Below the pieces are notes generated by a model that worked only from the letters and a program-made list of their open reading frames with translations, did not search any database and was not told where the DNA came from. This document shows, piece after piece, positions 1 to 4,949 of a stretch of 5,251 bases of DNA. The position numbers were made by a program, and so were the translations under genes. This DNA comes from Chlorobiota bacterium (GTDB lineage: Bacteria > Bacteroidota > Ignavibacteria > Ignavibacteriales > Ignavibacteriaceae), in the NCBI GenBank assembly GCA_008363265.1, contig RHKR01000447.1:1-5251 (forward strand). Direction: 5' to 3'. The first letter of the stretch is position 1. Each line of letters starts with the position of its first letter.

Positions 1-236
1 TGATAACCACAAAGCCCTACATCTCCGGCTCAAACTATATTCTGAAAATGAGCAACTACTCCAAAGGGAACTGGTGCCCCGTTTGGGACGGGCTTTACTG
101 GTCGTTCATCCACCGCCACTTCAACACCCTGAAACAAAACCAGAGAATGAGCATGGTGGTTAACCTTCTTCAGAGAATGGACCGGGAGAAACTGAAGGGG
201 CATCTTGAGGTTGCCGGGAGGTTCCTTGATTCTTAG
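1..236 (+). CDS. Photolyase/cryptochrome-related protein (FeS-BCP family), C-terminal fragment
   Basis: Only the last 77 codons are present; the 5' part lies outside the window, and the first complete codon is at position 3. The fragment contains KPYISGSNYILKMSNY followed by GLYWSF and a basic, helical tail. This matches the C-terminal FAD-binding region of the prokaryotic (6-4) photolyase/cryptochrome family, which is typified by Agrobacterium PhrB and also called 'deoxyribodipyrimidine photolyase-related'. Members bind FAD and use blue light to repair UV photoproducts or to signal. In typical members this region reads YCxGC, then about a dozen residues, then ACPF, and it supplies three cysteines to a 4Fe-4S cluster. 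Here the first two positions are Ser (60-62) and Asn (69-71), the intervening loop is about eleven residues shorter, and only the CP cysteine (75-77) remains. Family assignment is firm from this conserved block; activity cannot be judged from a fragment. The gene ends at TAG, 52 bp before the methyltransferase start. Confidence 0.85.
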   Translation, partial: ITTKPYISGSNYILKMSNYSKGNWCPVWDGLYWSFIHRHFNTLKQNQRMSMVVNLLQRMDREKLKGHLEVAGRFLDS

Positions 237-244
237 TATATTTG
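237..244 (+). promoter_or_regulatory. Possible Bacteroidota-type promoter -7 element (TATATTTG)
   Basis: TATATTTG matches the TAnnTTTG element used by the primary sigma factor of Bacteroidota. It begins right after the photolyase stop codon and lies 44 bp before the methyltransferase ATG, a sensible place to start the restriction-modification transcript. The best upstream TTG (211-213) is 23 bp away, which is at the long end for the -33 element. The call therefore rests mainly on the -7 match and the position. Confidence 0.4.
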
Positions 245-288
245 AGTACAGAATTTTTTGATCATTTTAGTTACCTCTGAGTCTTCAA

Positions 289-1230
289 ATGGATGATATT
301 AACAAAGTCAGCGAACCATTGTTTGAATATATTGACCCTGCCCTTCAGTATTCAATCGTAAACCGGGACAGTCTGGAATATCTAAAACAAGTCCCGAATG
401 ATAAGTTTGAACTTATCATAACTTCACCCCCCTACAACATCGGGAAGTCATACGAAATCAAAACCGGCATTGAGGAATATCTCGCCACACAGGAAACTGT
501 AATTGCCGAATTGGTTCGTGTTTTGGATGAACGCGGTAGTCTTTGTTGGCAAGTCGGCAATTATGTTGATAAGGGGGAAGTTTTCCCGCTCGATATCTAC
601 TACTATCAGATATTCAAGAAGTACGGGCTGAAACTGCGTAACCGGATAATCTGGCATTTTGGACATGGATTGCATGCCTCTAAACGGTTCAGTGGTCGCT
701 ATGAAACCATACTTTGGTTCACGAAATCGGATGACTACATTTTCAATCTTGATGCCGTAAGAGTGCCGGCAAAGTATCCGGGTAAGAGACATTTTAAGGG
801 TCCTAACAAGGGTATGCCTTCCGGTAATCCATTGGGCAAAAATCCAAGTGATATCTGGGAGATCATTAGCGATGATTGGGACTCTCTGATGTGGGATATC
901 CCAAATGTTAAATCCAATCATCCCGAGAAAACTGTTCATCCTTGCCAGTTCCCGGTAGAACTCGTTGAAAGATGTGTTCTTGCACTAACAAATGAATATG
1001 GGTGGGTTCTTGACCCCTACGGAGGTGTGGGAAGCACACTTATCGCTGCATTAAAGAATAATCGTCAGGCGGTATCAATTGATAAAGAAAAAGAGTATTG
1101 TCAGGCTGCTCAAGACCGCGTGGAAAAACTCAAAGAAGGTGAACTCAGGTTAAGACCAATTGGCAAACCCATTCATGTTCCTTCAGAAAATGACAAGATT
1201 GCCAAGATTCCAACTGAGTGGAGGAGTTAA
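289..1230 (+). CDS. Type II DNA methyltransferase, beta class, probably N4-cytosine (SPPY motif)
   Basis: This 313-residue protein is a DNA amino-methyltransferase of the N6_N4_Mtase family. It would use S-adenosylmethionine to protect host DNA from the endonuclease encoded just downstream. Catalytic motif IV is TSPPYNIGK at residues 45-53. The cofactor motif I is LDPYGGVGST at 241-250, followed by the acidic motif II residue Asp265 (SIDKE). A motif X-like segment, HPEKTVHP, lies at 211-218 just before motif I. Motif IV precedes motif I with a long target-recognition stretch between them (about 100-210), which is the beta-class order. SPPY rather than DPPY favours N4-methylcytosine, and the methyltransferase of the related BglII system is also an N4C enzyme as far as I recall; N6-adenine is not excluded. 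The ATG at 289 lacks a clear Shine-Dalgarno sequence, but nothing upstream is a better start. The region is AT-rich compared with the cys genes. The stop overlaps the ribosome binding region of the endonuclease gene, indicating a two-gene operon. Confidence 0.93.
   Translation: MDDINKVSEPLFEYIDPALQYSIVNRDSLEYLKQVPNDKFELIITSPPYNIGKSYEIKTGIEEYLATQETVIAELVRVLDERGSLCWQVGNYVDKGEVFPLDIYYYQIFKKYGLKLRNRIIWHFGHGLHASKRFSGRYETILWFTKSDDYIFNLDAVRVPAKYPGKRHFKGPNKGMPSGNPLGKNPSDIWEIISDDWDSLMWDIPNVKSNHPEKTVHPCQFPVELVERCVLALTNEYGWVLDPYGGVGSTLIAALKNNRQAVSIDKEKEYCQAAQDRVEKLKEGELRLRPIGKPIHVPSENDKIAKIPTEWRS
1220..1226 (+). promoter_or_regulatory. Strong ribosome binding site fixing the endonuclease start
   Basis: GGAGGAG lies 8 nt before the ATG at 1235, inside the last codons of the methyltransferase gene. 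It decides between the ATG at 1160, which would overlap the methyltransferase by 71 bp in another frame, and the ATG at 1235. It also suggests that the endonuclease is translated efficiently from the same mRNA. Confidence 0.85.
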
Positions 1231-1234
1231 AACT

Positions 1235-1846
1235 ATGAAAATTGCACAAAAGTATTCACATTTGAACGGTGAAGAATATCTGATCGTACACCATAAAAAC
1301 CTGTACGAGGAAATCATTGAGGTGATCTCTCAGATAGATGCTACAAACTTTTTAAGCAAGGTGAGCGAAGAGAAGACAATGAAGGGCAAAATGCTCTTTG
1401 CCCCCAAACAACTAAATAAGGAATTTGAGAAAAACTTTAAAGCTTTAAATTGGTTTGAAAAAAGATATCAATATTATGTGACCACTGACAGGTTACAACT
1501 GCCGAAACTGCTCGAATTGCCATATACTGCACAAAAACAATTCTTAATTGAATCAGGCGTCAACGAACCAATCCATTCATACAAGCAGACTGATTTCGTA
1601 AAAGATGGAGTAGCAGTAGAAGTCCAATTCGGGAAGTATGTATTCGTAGCTTTTGATCTATTTGTGAAACATTTATTATTCTATTCAGGAGGAATTATTA
1701 ACCTAGGGGTAGAAATTCTCCCAACGAAAAAGATGCAATCCCGGATGAGCAGTGGAGTAGCTTATTACGAGGGTGAAGTTTACAACCTCTTAAGACATGG
1801 CCGAAGTAACCCACCGGTACCATTGCTAATTTTAGGAATTGAATAA
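1235..1846 (+). CDS. Type II restriction endonuclease, BglII/BstYI family (predicted RGATCY)
   Basis: This 203-residue protein is a homodimer-forming type restriction enzyme that would cut unmethylated DNA at a GATC-centred palindrome. From memory it follows BstYI closely along its length: YSHLNG near the N-terminus, NYYVT-like YQYYVTTD at 78-85, QTDFVKD at 118-124, EVQFGKY at 129-135, VEILP at 159-163 and MSSGVAYYEGE at 171-181. The metal-binding and catalytic set is Asp120, Glu129 and Gln131. The spacing D-x8-E-x-Q is the BglII variant of the PD-(D/E)xK site, with Gln in place of the usual Lys. Lys134 and Ser173 appear to correspond to BstYI Lys133 and Ser172, residues linked to tolerance of RGATCY rather than AGATCT; hence the predicted specificity. 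The start at 1235 is chosen because it has a strong ribosome binding site, gives the BstYI length, and removes an extension unlike the family. It follows the methyltransferase stop by 4 nt. No controller gene is visible. Confidence 0.93.
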   Translation: MKIAQKYSHLNGEEYLIVHHKNLYEEIIEVISQIDATNFLSKVSEEKTMKGKMLFAPKQLNKEFEKNFKALNWFEKRYQYYVTTDRLQLPKLLELPYTAQKQFLIESGVNEPIHSYKQTDFVKDGVAVEVQFGKYVFVAFDLFVKHLLFYSGGIINLGVEILPTKKMQSRMSSGVAYYEGEVYNLLRHGRSNPPVPLLILGIE

Positions 1847-1883
1847 GCATTAACAAACATAAAAGGAAATCCCCTAACATTAA

Positions 1884-2213
1884 ATGACAACAGTAGTTCT
1901 CCTGACCATCTCCAATATTTTTATGACATTCGCCTGGTACGGGCATCTAAAGCACAAGGATAAAACGCTGTGGGTCGTGATCCTCGCCAGTTGGGGCATC
2001 GCGTTCTTCGAATATATTTTTCAGGTACCTGCAAACCGGATGGGACACGGTCAGTTCAGCGCGGCGGAACTCAAAACCATCCAGGAGGTCATAACGCTGG
2101 TGATCTTCGCGCTTTTTTCGGTGTTTTACCTGAAGGAAGAATTCACTTGGAATTACCTCGTTGGCTTCGCTTTGATAGTGCTGGCGGCGTTCTTCATCTT
2201 CAAAAAATGGTAA
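1884..2213 (+). CDS. DUF486 / DMT-like small integral membrane protein
   Basis: This 109-residue, strongly hydrophobic protein has about four predicted membrane helices, at residues 1-20, 28-48, 66-84 and 88-107. Conserved blocks include SNIFMTFAWYGHLK at 10-23, SWGIAFFEYIFQVPANR at 36-52, GQFSAAELKTIQEVITL at 56-72, and a C-terminal WNYL. These match the DUF486 family, which is often labelled 'DMT family protein' because it resembles half of a drug/metabolite transporter unit. It acts in the cytoplasmic membrane, but its substrate is unknown and DUF486 members are usually annotated only by family. It starts 37 bp after the endonuclease stop; an AGGAAAT at 1864-1870 is too far upstream to be a good ribosome binding site. 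Base composition is closer to the cys genes than to the restriction genes, so it is probably native sequence and not part of the restriction cassette. Confidence 0.85.
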   Translation: MTTVVLLTISNIFMTFAWYGHLKHKDKTLWVVILASWGIAFFEYIFQVPANRMGHGQFSAAELKTIQEVITLVIFALFSVFYLKEEFTWNYLVGFALIVLAAFFIFKKW

Positions 2214-2227
2214 GGTAAAGTTTGATT

Positions 2228-2476
2228 CACCACCGGGCACACAGAGCACACTGAGAGGGGGGAATAGCACGCGGATGAACGCGGGTTTTACGGATTATCG
2301 CAGATTTATTTTCCTGATAATTTCAAAATGCCTGGGTATAATGTTAATTACTCATTCCGCGTCCATCTGTTTAATCAGTGTGTATCCGCGTCCCCAAAAA
2401 ACTTCTCTGTTCCGCCGCGGCGGACTCAGTGGGCTCTGTGGTGGCCTGCACACTCTGTGTGCTCTGTGGTGGTTTA
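2228..2476. repeat. Nested inverted-repeat intergenic element
   Basis: No credible gene lies between 2214 and 2549. Instead two repeat families are nested. The outer arms are 2228-2258 (ACCACC, then GCACACAGAG) and, inverted, 2424-2476. The latter contains GCTCTGTGGTGG twice (2433-2444 and 2461-2472, period 28). The inner arms are 2271-2304 (beginning GCGGATGAACGCGGG) and, inverted, 2356-2389 (beginning TCCGCGTCCATCTG), which agree at about 22 of 34 positions after reverse complementing. The arms could fold the region back on itself. Elements of this look are scattered in intergenic DNA of Bacteroidota-like and other environmental genomes as I remember them. There is no transposase in the window, so they would be non-autonomous. 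Confidence 0.7.
2411..2424. repeat. Perfect 14-bp palindrome TCCGCCGCGGCGGA
   Basis: This is a fully symmetric GC-only core with flanking T/A, lying between the inner and outer right arms of the intergenic element. It could be part of the repeat unit or a protein binding site. No role can be assigned. Confidence 0.6.
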
Positions 2477-2481
2477 CGACT

Positions 2482-2487
2482 TATAAT
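2482..2487 (+). promoter_or_regulatory. Possible -10 element (TATAAT) for the cys operon
   Basis: A perfect TATAAT sits just past the intergenic repeat and 63 bp before the leader peptide TTG. It would start a transcript that includes the leader frame, cysE and cysK. No convincing -35 is present at the right distance, and it is not the TAnnTTTG form. Treat it as a weak candidate. Confidence 0.25.
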
Positions 2488-2549
2488 GTAAAATCGGGAA
2501 CTATGAAAACCACTCAGATGTTACAACACTAAATACCAAGCATACAAAC

Positions 2550-2648
2550 TTGAACAAAACACAAAACACCACCCCCGAAGCAACCATAAAAAGTTTCACC
2601 CCTTCTTTCGGCAATCATTGTTGTTGTCGCCTCTGTTGTTGCTGTTAA
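2550..2648 (+). CDS. Putative Cys-rich leader peptide of the cysE-cysK operon (32 aa)
   Basis: The frame from TTG (2550) to TAA (2646-2648) encodes 32 residues ending HCCCRLCCCC, so seven of the last nine codons are Cys (six TGT, one TGC). The stop follows the last Cys directly. The frame lies 74 nt upstream of cysE, the first enzyme of cysteine synthesis, which is the layout of an attenuation leader: ribosomes would stall on the Cys run when Cys-tRNA is low and so change folding or termination downstream. Poly-Cys upstream ORFs that attenuate cysteine genes are established in mycobacteria, so the principle is known; its use here is inference. Weak points are the TTG start, the lack of an ATG in this frame and of a Shine-Dalgarno sequence, and the GTT-repeat-like DNA, which could give Cys runs by chance. 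The exact start is uncertain; the Cys run and stop are directly visible. Confidence 0.6.
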   Translation: MNKTQNTTPEATIKSFTPSFGNHCCCRLCCCC

Positions 2649-2664
2649 TACAGTAAATCAACAA
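2636..2664 (+). promoter_or_regulatory. Hairpin overlapping the leader Cys codons and stop
   Basis: TTGTTG (2636-2641) can pair with CAACAA (2659-2664), and CTGT (2642-2645) with ACAG (2650-2653) around a TAAT loop. This gives a ten-pair stem with a 5-nt one-sided bulge. The left arm consists of the final Cys codons, so a ribosome there would melt it. An earlier TTGTTG (2618-2623) could compete for the same CAACAA. The pairs are mostly weak, so this is suggestive only. Confidence 0.35.
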
Positions 2665-2693
2665 ATCCGTACCCTTTACATTTTCCAGAAACC

Positions 2694-2706
2694 GTCCGAT
2701 CCGGAC
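2694..2706 (+). promoter_or_regulatory. Short perfect hairpin GTCCG-ATC-CGGAC before cysE
   Basis: A five-pair stem with a 3-nt loop lies 16 nt before the cysE ATG and has no U-tract, so it is not an intrinsic terminator. It is placed where it could affect ribosome access to cysE, possibly under the control of the upstream Cys-rich leader. Confidence 0.35.
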
Positions 2707-2722
2707 AAAACATACGATAAAC

Positions 2723-3565
2723 ATGAACAATTCCATCAGAGAGTTTGCCTCTCAGGTAATTAAGAAATATGAAGAGCATCAGTGCATGCTCCCCCTCAAA
2801 GATGAAACGCGCAAGTTCATCTCCGGCTTTCTTCGCCTCGCCTATCCGCAATACGCCGATAAGGCTTTTGAGCGGGTTGAGGAGATAGAGTCGGCTACAA
2901 TTCTGCTGCTGCACGATCTGCGGAAGATAATTTCTTCACTGATCGATGAGAAAGCGGAAGTTGAGCTGGTGATCAAAAATTTCACGGCGGCACTTCCGGA
3001 GATAATGCGGAAACTCGACCTCGACTCCCGTGCGATCTTCGAGGGTGACCCTGCCGCGAAGAATGAAGATGAGGTGATCCTCGCCTACCCTGGGTTCCTC
3101 GCGATCATTTTCTACCGTGTTGCTCACGAACTTTATCTGCTCGGTGTACCCGTGATACCGAGAATACTTTCAGAGTTTGCGCACGAGCGGACCGGAATCG
3201 ACATCCACCCCGGCGCGGAGATCGGTGAATCTTTCTGCATCGACCATGGCACGGGCATCGTGATCGGAGAGACCACAGTGATCGGCGACCGCGTGAAGGT
3301 ATATCAGGGTGTAACCCTCGGCGCGATGAGCGTGGACAAAACGATGGCCAGCACCAAACGCCACCCGACGATCGAAGATGATGTGATTATATATGCCCAG
3401 GCGGTTATCCTCGGCGGCAGCACCGTGATCGGCCGCAACAGCGTGGTCGGCGGCAACGCGTGGGTGACCGAATCTGTTCCGCCGGATTCAGTTGTGCTCC
3501 ATAAAAGTGAAGTGCGGCTGAAGTATAACGGCAAGCACGAACCGGCACTTGATTTTGTAATTTGA
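2723..3565 (+). CDS. cysE: Serine O-acetyltransferase
   Basis: This 280-residue enzyme makes O-acetyl-L-serine from L-serine and acetyl-CoA in the cytoplasm, the committed step of cysteine synthesis. The N-terminal ~125 residues are helical. From about residue 145 the chain becomes a left-handed beta-helix of hexapeptide repeats ([24 protein letters not shown]..., written here only as IHPGAEIG at 161-168, GTGIVIGET at 176-184, GVTLGA at 196-201). Active-site residues align with E. coli CysE Asp143, His158 and His193 as Asp160 (GIDIHPG), His175 (IDHGTG) and His214 (KRHPTI). The protein ends in DFVI. A C-terminal Ile is what inserts into the cysteine synthase active site in the cysteine synthase complex, and plant enzymes have a similar DYVI tail. 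The ATG at 2723 has no Shine-Dalgarno sequence; the region before it carries the Cys-rich leader and a small hairpin. cysK follows after 25 bp. The identification is secure; feedback inhibition by cysteine is usual for the family but cannot be seen here. Confidence 0.95.
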   Translation: MNNSIREFASQVIKKYEEHQCMLPLKDETRKFISGFLRLAYPQYADKAFERVEEIESATILLLHDLRKIISSLIDEKAEVELVIKNFTAALPEIMRKLDLDSRAIFEGDPAAKNEDEVILAYPGFLAIIFYRVAHELYLLGVPVIPRILSEFAHERTGIDIHPGAEIGESFCIDHGTGIVIGETTVIGDRVKVYQGVTLGAMSVDKTMASTKRHPTIEDDVIIYAQAVILGGSTVIGRNSVVGGNAWVTESVPPDSVVLHKSEVRLKYNGKHEPALDFVI

Positions 3566-3578
3566 TAACGATAATTAT

Positions 3579-3585
3579 GGAGAAG
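3579..3585 (+). promoter_or_regulatory. Ribosome binding site of cysK (GGAGAAG)
   Basis: GGAGAAG ends 5 nt before the cysK ATG, within the 25-bp cysE-cysK gap. It is a clear Shine-Dalgarno sequence, whereas cysE upstream has none. This hints that cysE initiation is limited or controlled separately. Confidence 0.75.
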
Positions 3586-3590
3586 AAACA

Positions 3591-4502
3591 ATGAGATACA
3601 ACAATATCCTCGAGACGATTGGAAACACACCACATGTGAAGCTGAACAGACTTTTCGGCAGCGACCACGAGGTCTGGATGAAACTTGAAAAAGCAAACCC
3701 CGGCGGAAGCATTAAAGACAGGATCGCCCTCGCGATGATTGAAGATGCCGAAAAGAAAGGTACCCTCAAACACGGAGGCGTTATAATTGAGCCGACCTCG
3801 GGTAACACAGGTATCGGTCTGGCCATGGTTGCCGCGGTTAAGGGTTATGAACTGATCCTCGTGATGCCCGAATCGATGTCGGTTGAGCGGAGAAAGATAA
3901 TGTCAGCTTACGGCGCGAAATTCGAACTCACCCCCCGCGAAAAAGGGATGAAAGGGGCGATCGAGAAAGCAACCGAGCTGGTTGCCTCAACCCCCGGTGC
4001 GTGGATGCCTCAGCAGTTCGAGAATGAAGCCAACAGCGACGTTCACCGCAGAACCACTGCTCTTGAGATCCTTAACGACTTCCCCGACGGTCTCGATTAC
4101 ATAATCACCGGCGTCGGCACCGGCGGACATATCACCGGCGTGGCAGAGATACTGAAAGAGAAATTCCCCAACCTGAAGGTCTTTGCGGTTGAGCCCGAGC
4201 TCTCCCCCGTTCTTTCGGGTGGCTCGCCGTCTCCCCACCCGCTTCAAGGAATTGGTGCCGGCTTTGTGCCGAAGATCCTCAACTTTCCCATACTGGATGG
4301 AGTGATCCAGGTCGGTAAGGATGATGCCTACACCTATGCCCAGCGGGCCGCCAAGGAAGAAGCCCTTTTTATCGGTGTGTCCTCCGGTGCATCACTCGCC
4401 GCGATCGCCAAAAAACTCCCCGAAATACCGAAAGGCTCACGAATCCTCACATTTAATTACGACACAGGTGAGAGATATCTTTCGGTGGAGGGATTGTTTT
4501 AA
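3591..4502 (+). CDS. cysK: Cysteine synthase A (O-acetylserine sulfhydrylase)
   Basis: This 303-residue PLP enzyme of fold type II replaces the acetate of O-acetylserine with sulfide to give cysteine. It has the normal length for CysK. Lys42 in PGGSIKDR forms the Schiff base with PLP. The substrate loop is PTSGNTG at 68-74, with Asn72 near the PLP ring. The phosphate-binding loop is GVGTGGH at 174-180, QGIGAGF is at 219-225, and the GVSSGAS segment at 262-268 supplies the Ser that contacts the pyridine nitrogen. The [18 protein letters not shown] block at 139-156 is of the CysK rather than the CysM or cystathionine beta-synthase type. It lies directly after cysE in one operon, so product and consumer of O-acetylserine are made together, and the two proteins probably form a complex through the CysE C-terminal Ile. 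The sequence is GC-rich relative to the restriction genes. It contains both RGATCY sites in the window (4066-4071 and 4273-4278). Confidence 0.96.
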   Translation: MRYNNILETIGNTPHVKLNRLFGSDHEVWMKLEKANPGGSIKDRIALAMIEDAEKKGTLKHGGVIIEPTSGNTGIGLAMVAAVKGYELILVMPESMSVERRKIMSAYGAKFELTPREKGMKGAIEKATELVASTPGAWMPQQFENEANSDVHRRTTALEILNDFPDGLDYIITGVGTGGHITGVAEILKEKFPNLKVFAVEPELSPVLSGGSPSPHPLQGIGAGFVPKILNFPILDGVIQVGKDDAYTYAQRAAKEEALFIGVSSGASLAAIAKKLPEIPKGSRILTFNYDTGERYLSVEGLF

Positions 4503-4537
4503 GGCTGTGGGATGAAGGATGAAGGCTGAAGGATGAA
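4503..4537 (+). repeat. Tandem heptamer repeat (GGATGAA-type), five units
   Basis: Starting at the base after the cysK stop, five consecutive heptamers read GGCTGTG, GGATGAA, GGATGAA, GGCTGAA, GGATGAA. The last four differ only at the third base (A or C). The array is too short and has no spacers, so it is not CRISPR. It looks like a degenerate simple or dispersed intergenic repeat. Confidence 0.75.
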
Positions 4538-4575
4538 TCCGTAGTCTGATCTGCATACAGCGGTTTGGGGTACCC

Positions 4576-4661
4576 AATACAACAGGCCTTTAGGTTTGTT
4601 TTTGGGGTCTCCTGATAACCCATAAGAAAATAGAACAAGCCTTTAGGCTTGTATTCGAGGT
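4576..4661. repeat. Pair of related hairpin repeats with CCTTTAGG core
   Basis: Two 33-bp copies (4576-4608 and 4629-4661, period 53) agree at 27 of 33 positions. The second contains the perfect stem-loop ACAAGCCTTTAGGCTTGT (4635-4652; 7-bp stem, TTTA loop). The first has ACAGGCCTTTAGGTTTGT (4582-4599), where both changes leave G-U pairs possible, so RNA pairing would be kept. They resemble REP-type palindromes. A few T's follow each stem, so weak terminator function is possible but not required. Confidence 0.65.
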
Positions 4662-4678
4662 TTTCTCTCCCCCAAAAT

Positions 4679-4716
4679 GCCCTTTAGGGCCGATTTAAAT
4701 TGCGGCCCTGAAGGGC
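4679..4716 (+). terminator. Long GC-rich hairpin downstream of cysK; possible terminator or REP element
   Basis: Bases 4679-4692 and 4703-4716 can pair over 14 positions (13 Watson-Crick plus one G-U), with a 10-nt AT-rich loop containing ATTTAAAT. Each arm is itself a small palindrome: GCCCTTTAGGGC and GCCCTGAAGGGC, which differ at one position after reverse complementing. It is followed by an AT-rich stretch (TGTATATTTATTTA) rather than a pure U-tract. It is the strongest fold between cysK and the DUF262 gene and may end the cys transcript, but it belongs with the neighbouring repeat hairpins. Confidence 0.45.
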
Positions 4717-4740
4717 TGTATATTTATTTATCCCCTGTGC

Positions 4741-4760
4741 CACAACGCTAAAGCGTTGTG
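4741..4760. repeat. Perfect hairpin CACAACGC-TAAA-GCGTTGTG
   Basis: An 8-bp perfect stem has a TAAA loop, the complement of the TTTA loop found in the hairpins just upstream. The stem differs from the others but the loop rule is the same, suggesting a related family in the opposite orientation. Confidence 0.65.
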
Positions 4761-4770
4761 CTATTGGTTT

Positions 4771-4804
4771 TCCGCGTGAATCTGTAAAATCCGTGTGTAT
4801 CTGC
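4771..4804. repeat. Second copy of the 34-bp inner intergenic repeat
   Basis: This 34-bp stretch (beginning TCCGCGTGAATCTG, ending GTGTGTATCTGC) matches 2356-2389 at 28 of 34 positions in the same orientation, and more distantly the inverted arm at 2271-2304. Copies of the same element therefore stand on both sides of the cysE-cysK operon. Confidence 0.75.
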
Positions 4805-4839
4805 CTCATGCAGCGAGAAAAACACATCTATCGTTTATT

Positions 4840-4859
4840 TGATCCTATAGCTATGATCA
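4840..4859. promoter_or_regulatory. Imperfect palindrome upstream of the DUF262 gene
   Basis: TGATC (4840-4844) and GATCA (4855-4859) flank the perfect palindrome ATAGCTAT (4847-4854), with a 2-nt asymmetry on the left. It lies 90 bp before the DUF262 start, in very AT-rich DNA. It could be an operator for a dimeric regulator, but no regulator gene is visible. The rest of 4805-4949 shows no gene and no confident promoter. Confidence 0.3.
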
Positions 4860-4949
4860 GGAATCGTTAAAATATTATTATTTTTTCTTGATTTTGCATA
4901 TTTTAACATTTCATTATTCAACAAAATATTTTTAGCGGAAAATAAACAG

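Noticed and set aside
448..939. 163-codon minus-strand frame opposite the methyltransferase
   Set aside because: It is a shadow of the conserved methyltransferase coding sequence and shows no recognisable domain.
1847..1883. Terminator or attachment site after the endonuclease gene
   Set aside because: The 37 bp show no hairpin and no repeat of sequence near 237-288.
2275..2532. 85-codon + strand frame in the gap before the cys operon
   Set aside because: It is built almost entirely from the nested inverted repeats, its protein resembles nothing known to me, and it has no ribosome binding site.
2590..2763. Alternative frame over the Cys run that reads as a Val/Ala-rich membrane helix followed by a hydrophilic tail
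   Set aside because: There is no ATG, GTG or TTG before the helix, it follows a TAA at 2587-2589, and it runs into cysE. The hydrophobicity comes from GTT codons of the same low-complexity DNA. It remains the main rival to the Cys-leader reading.
3304..3826. Overlapping minus-strand frames across the cysE-cysK junction
   Set aside because: They are antisense to well-conserved enzymes, with compositions typical of shadow frames in GC-rich genes.
4453..4638. 61-codon minus-strand frame over the cysK end and repeats
   Set aside because: Its content is the reverse of the heptamer and hairpin repeats; there is no start signal and no homology that I recognise.
4503..4760. CRISPR array
   Set aside because: The repeats are too short (7 bp) or are palindromes of differing sequence, without regular unique spacers of normal length.
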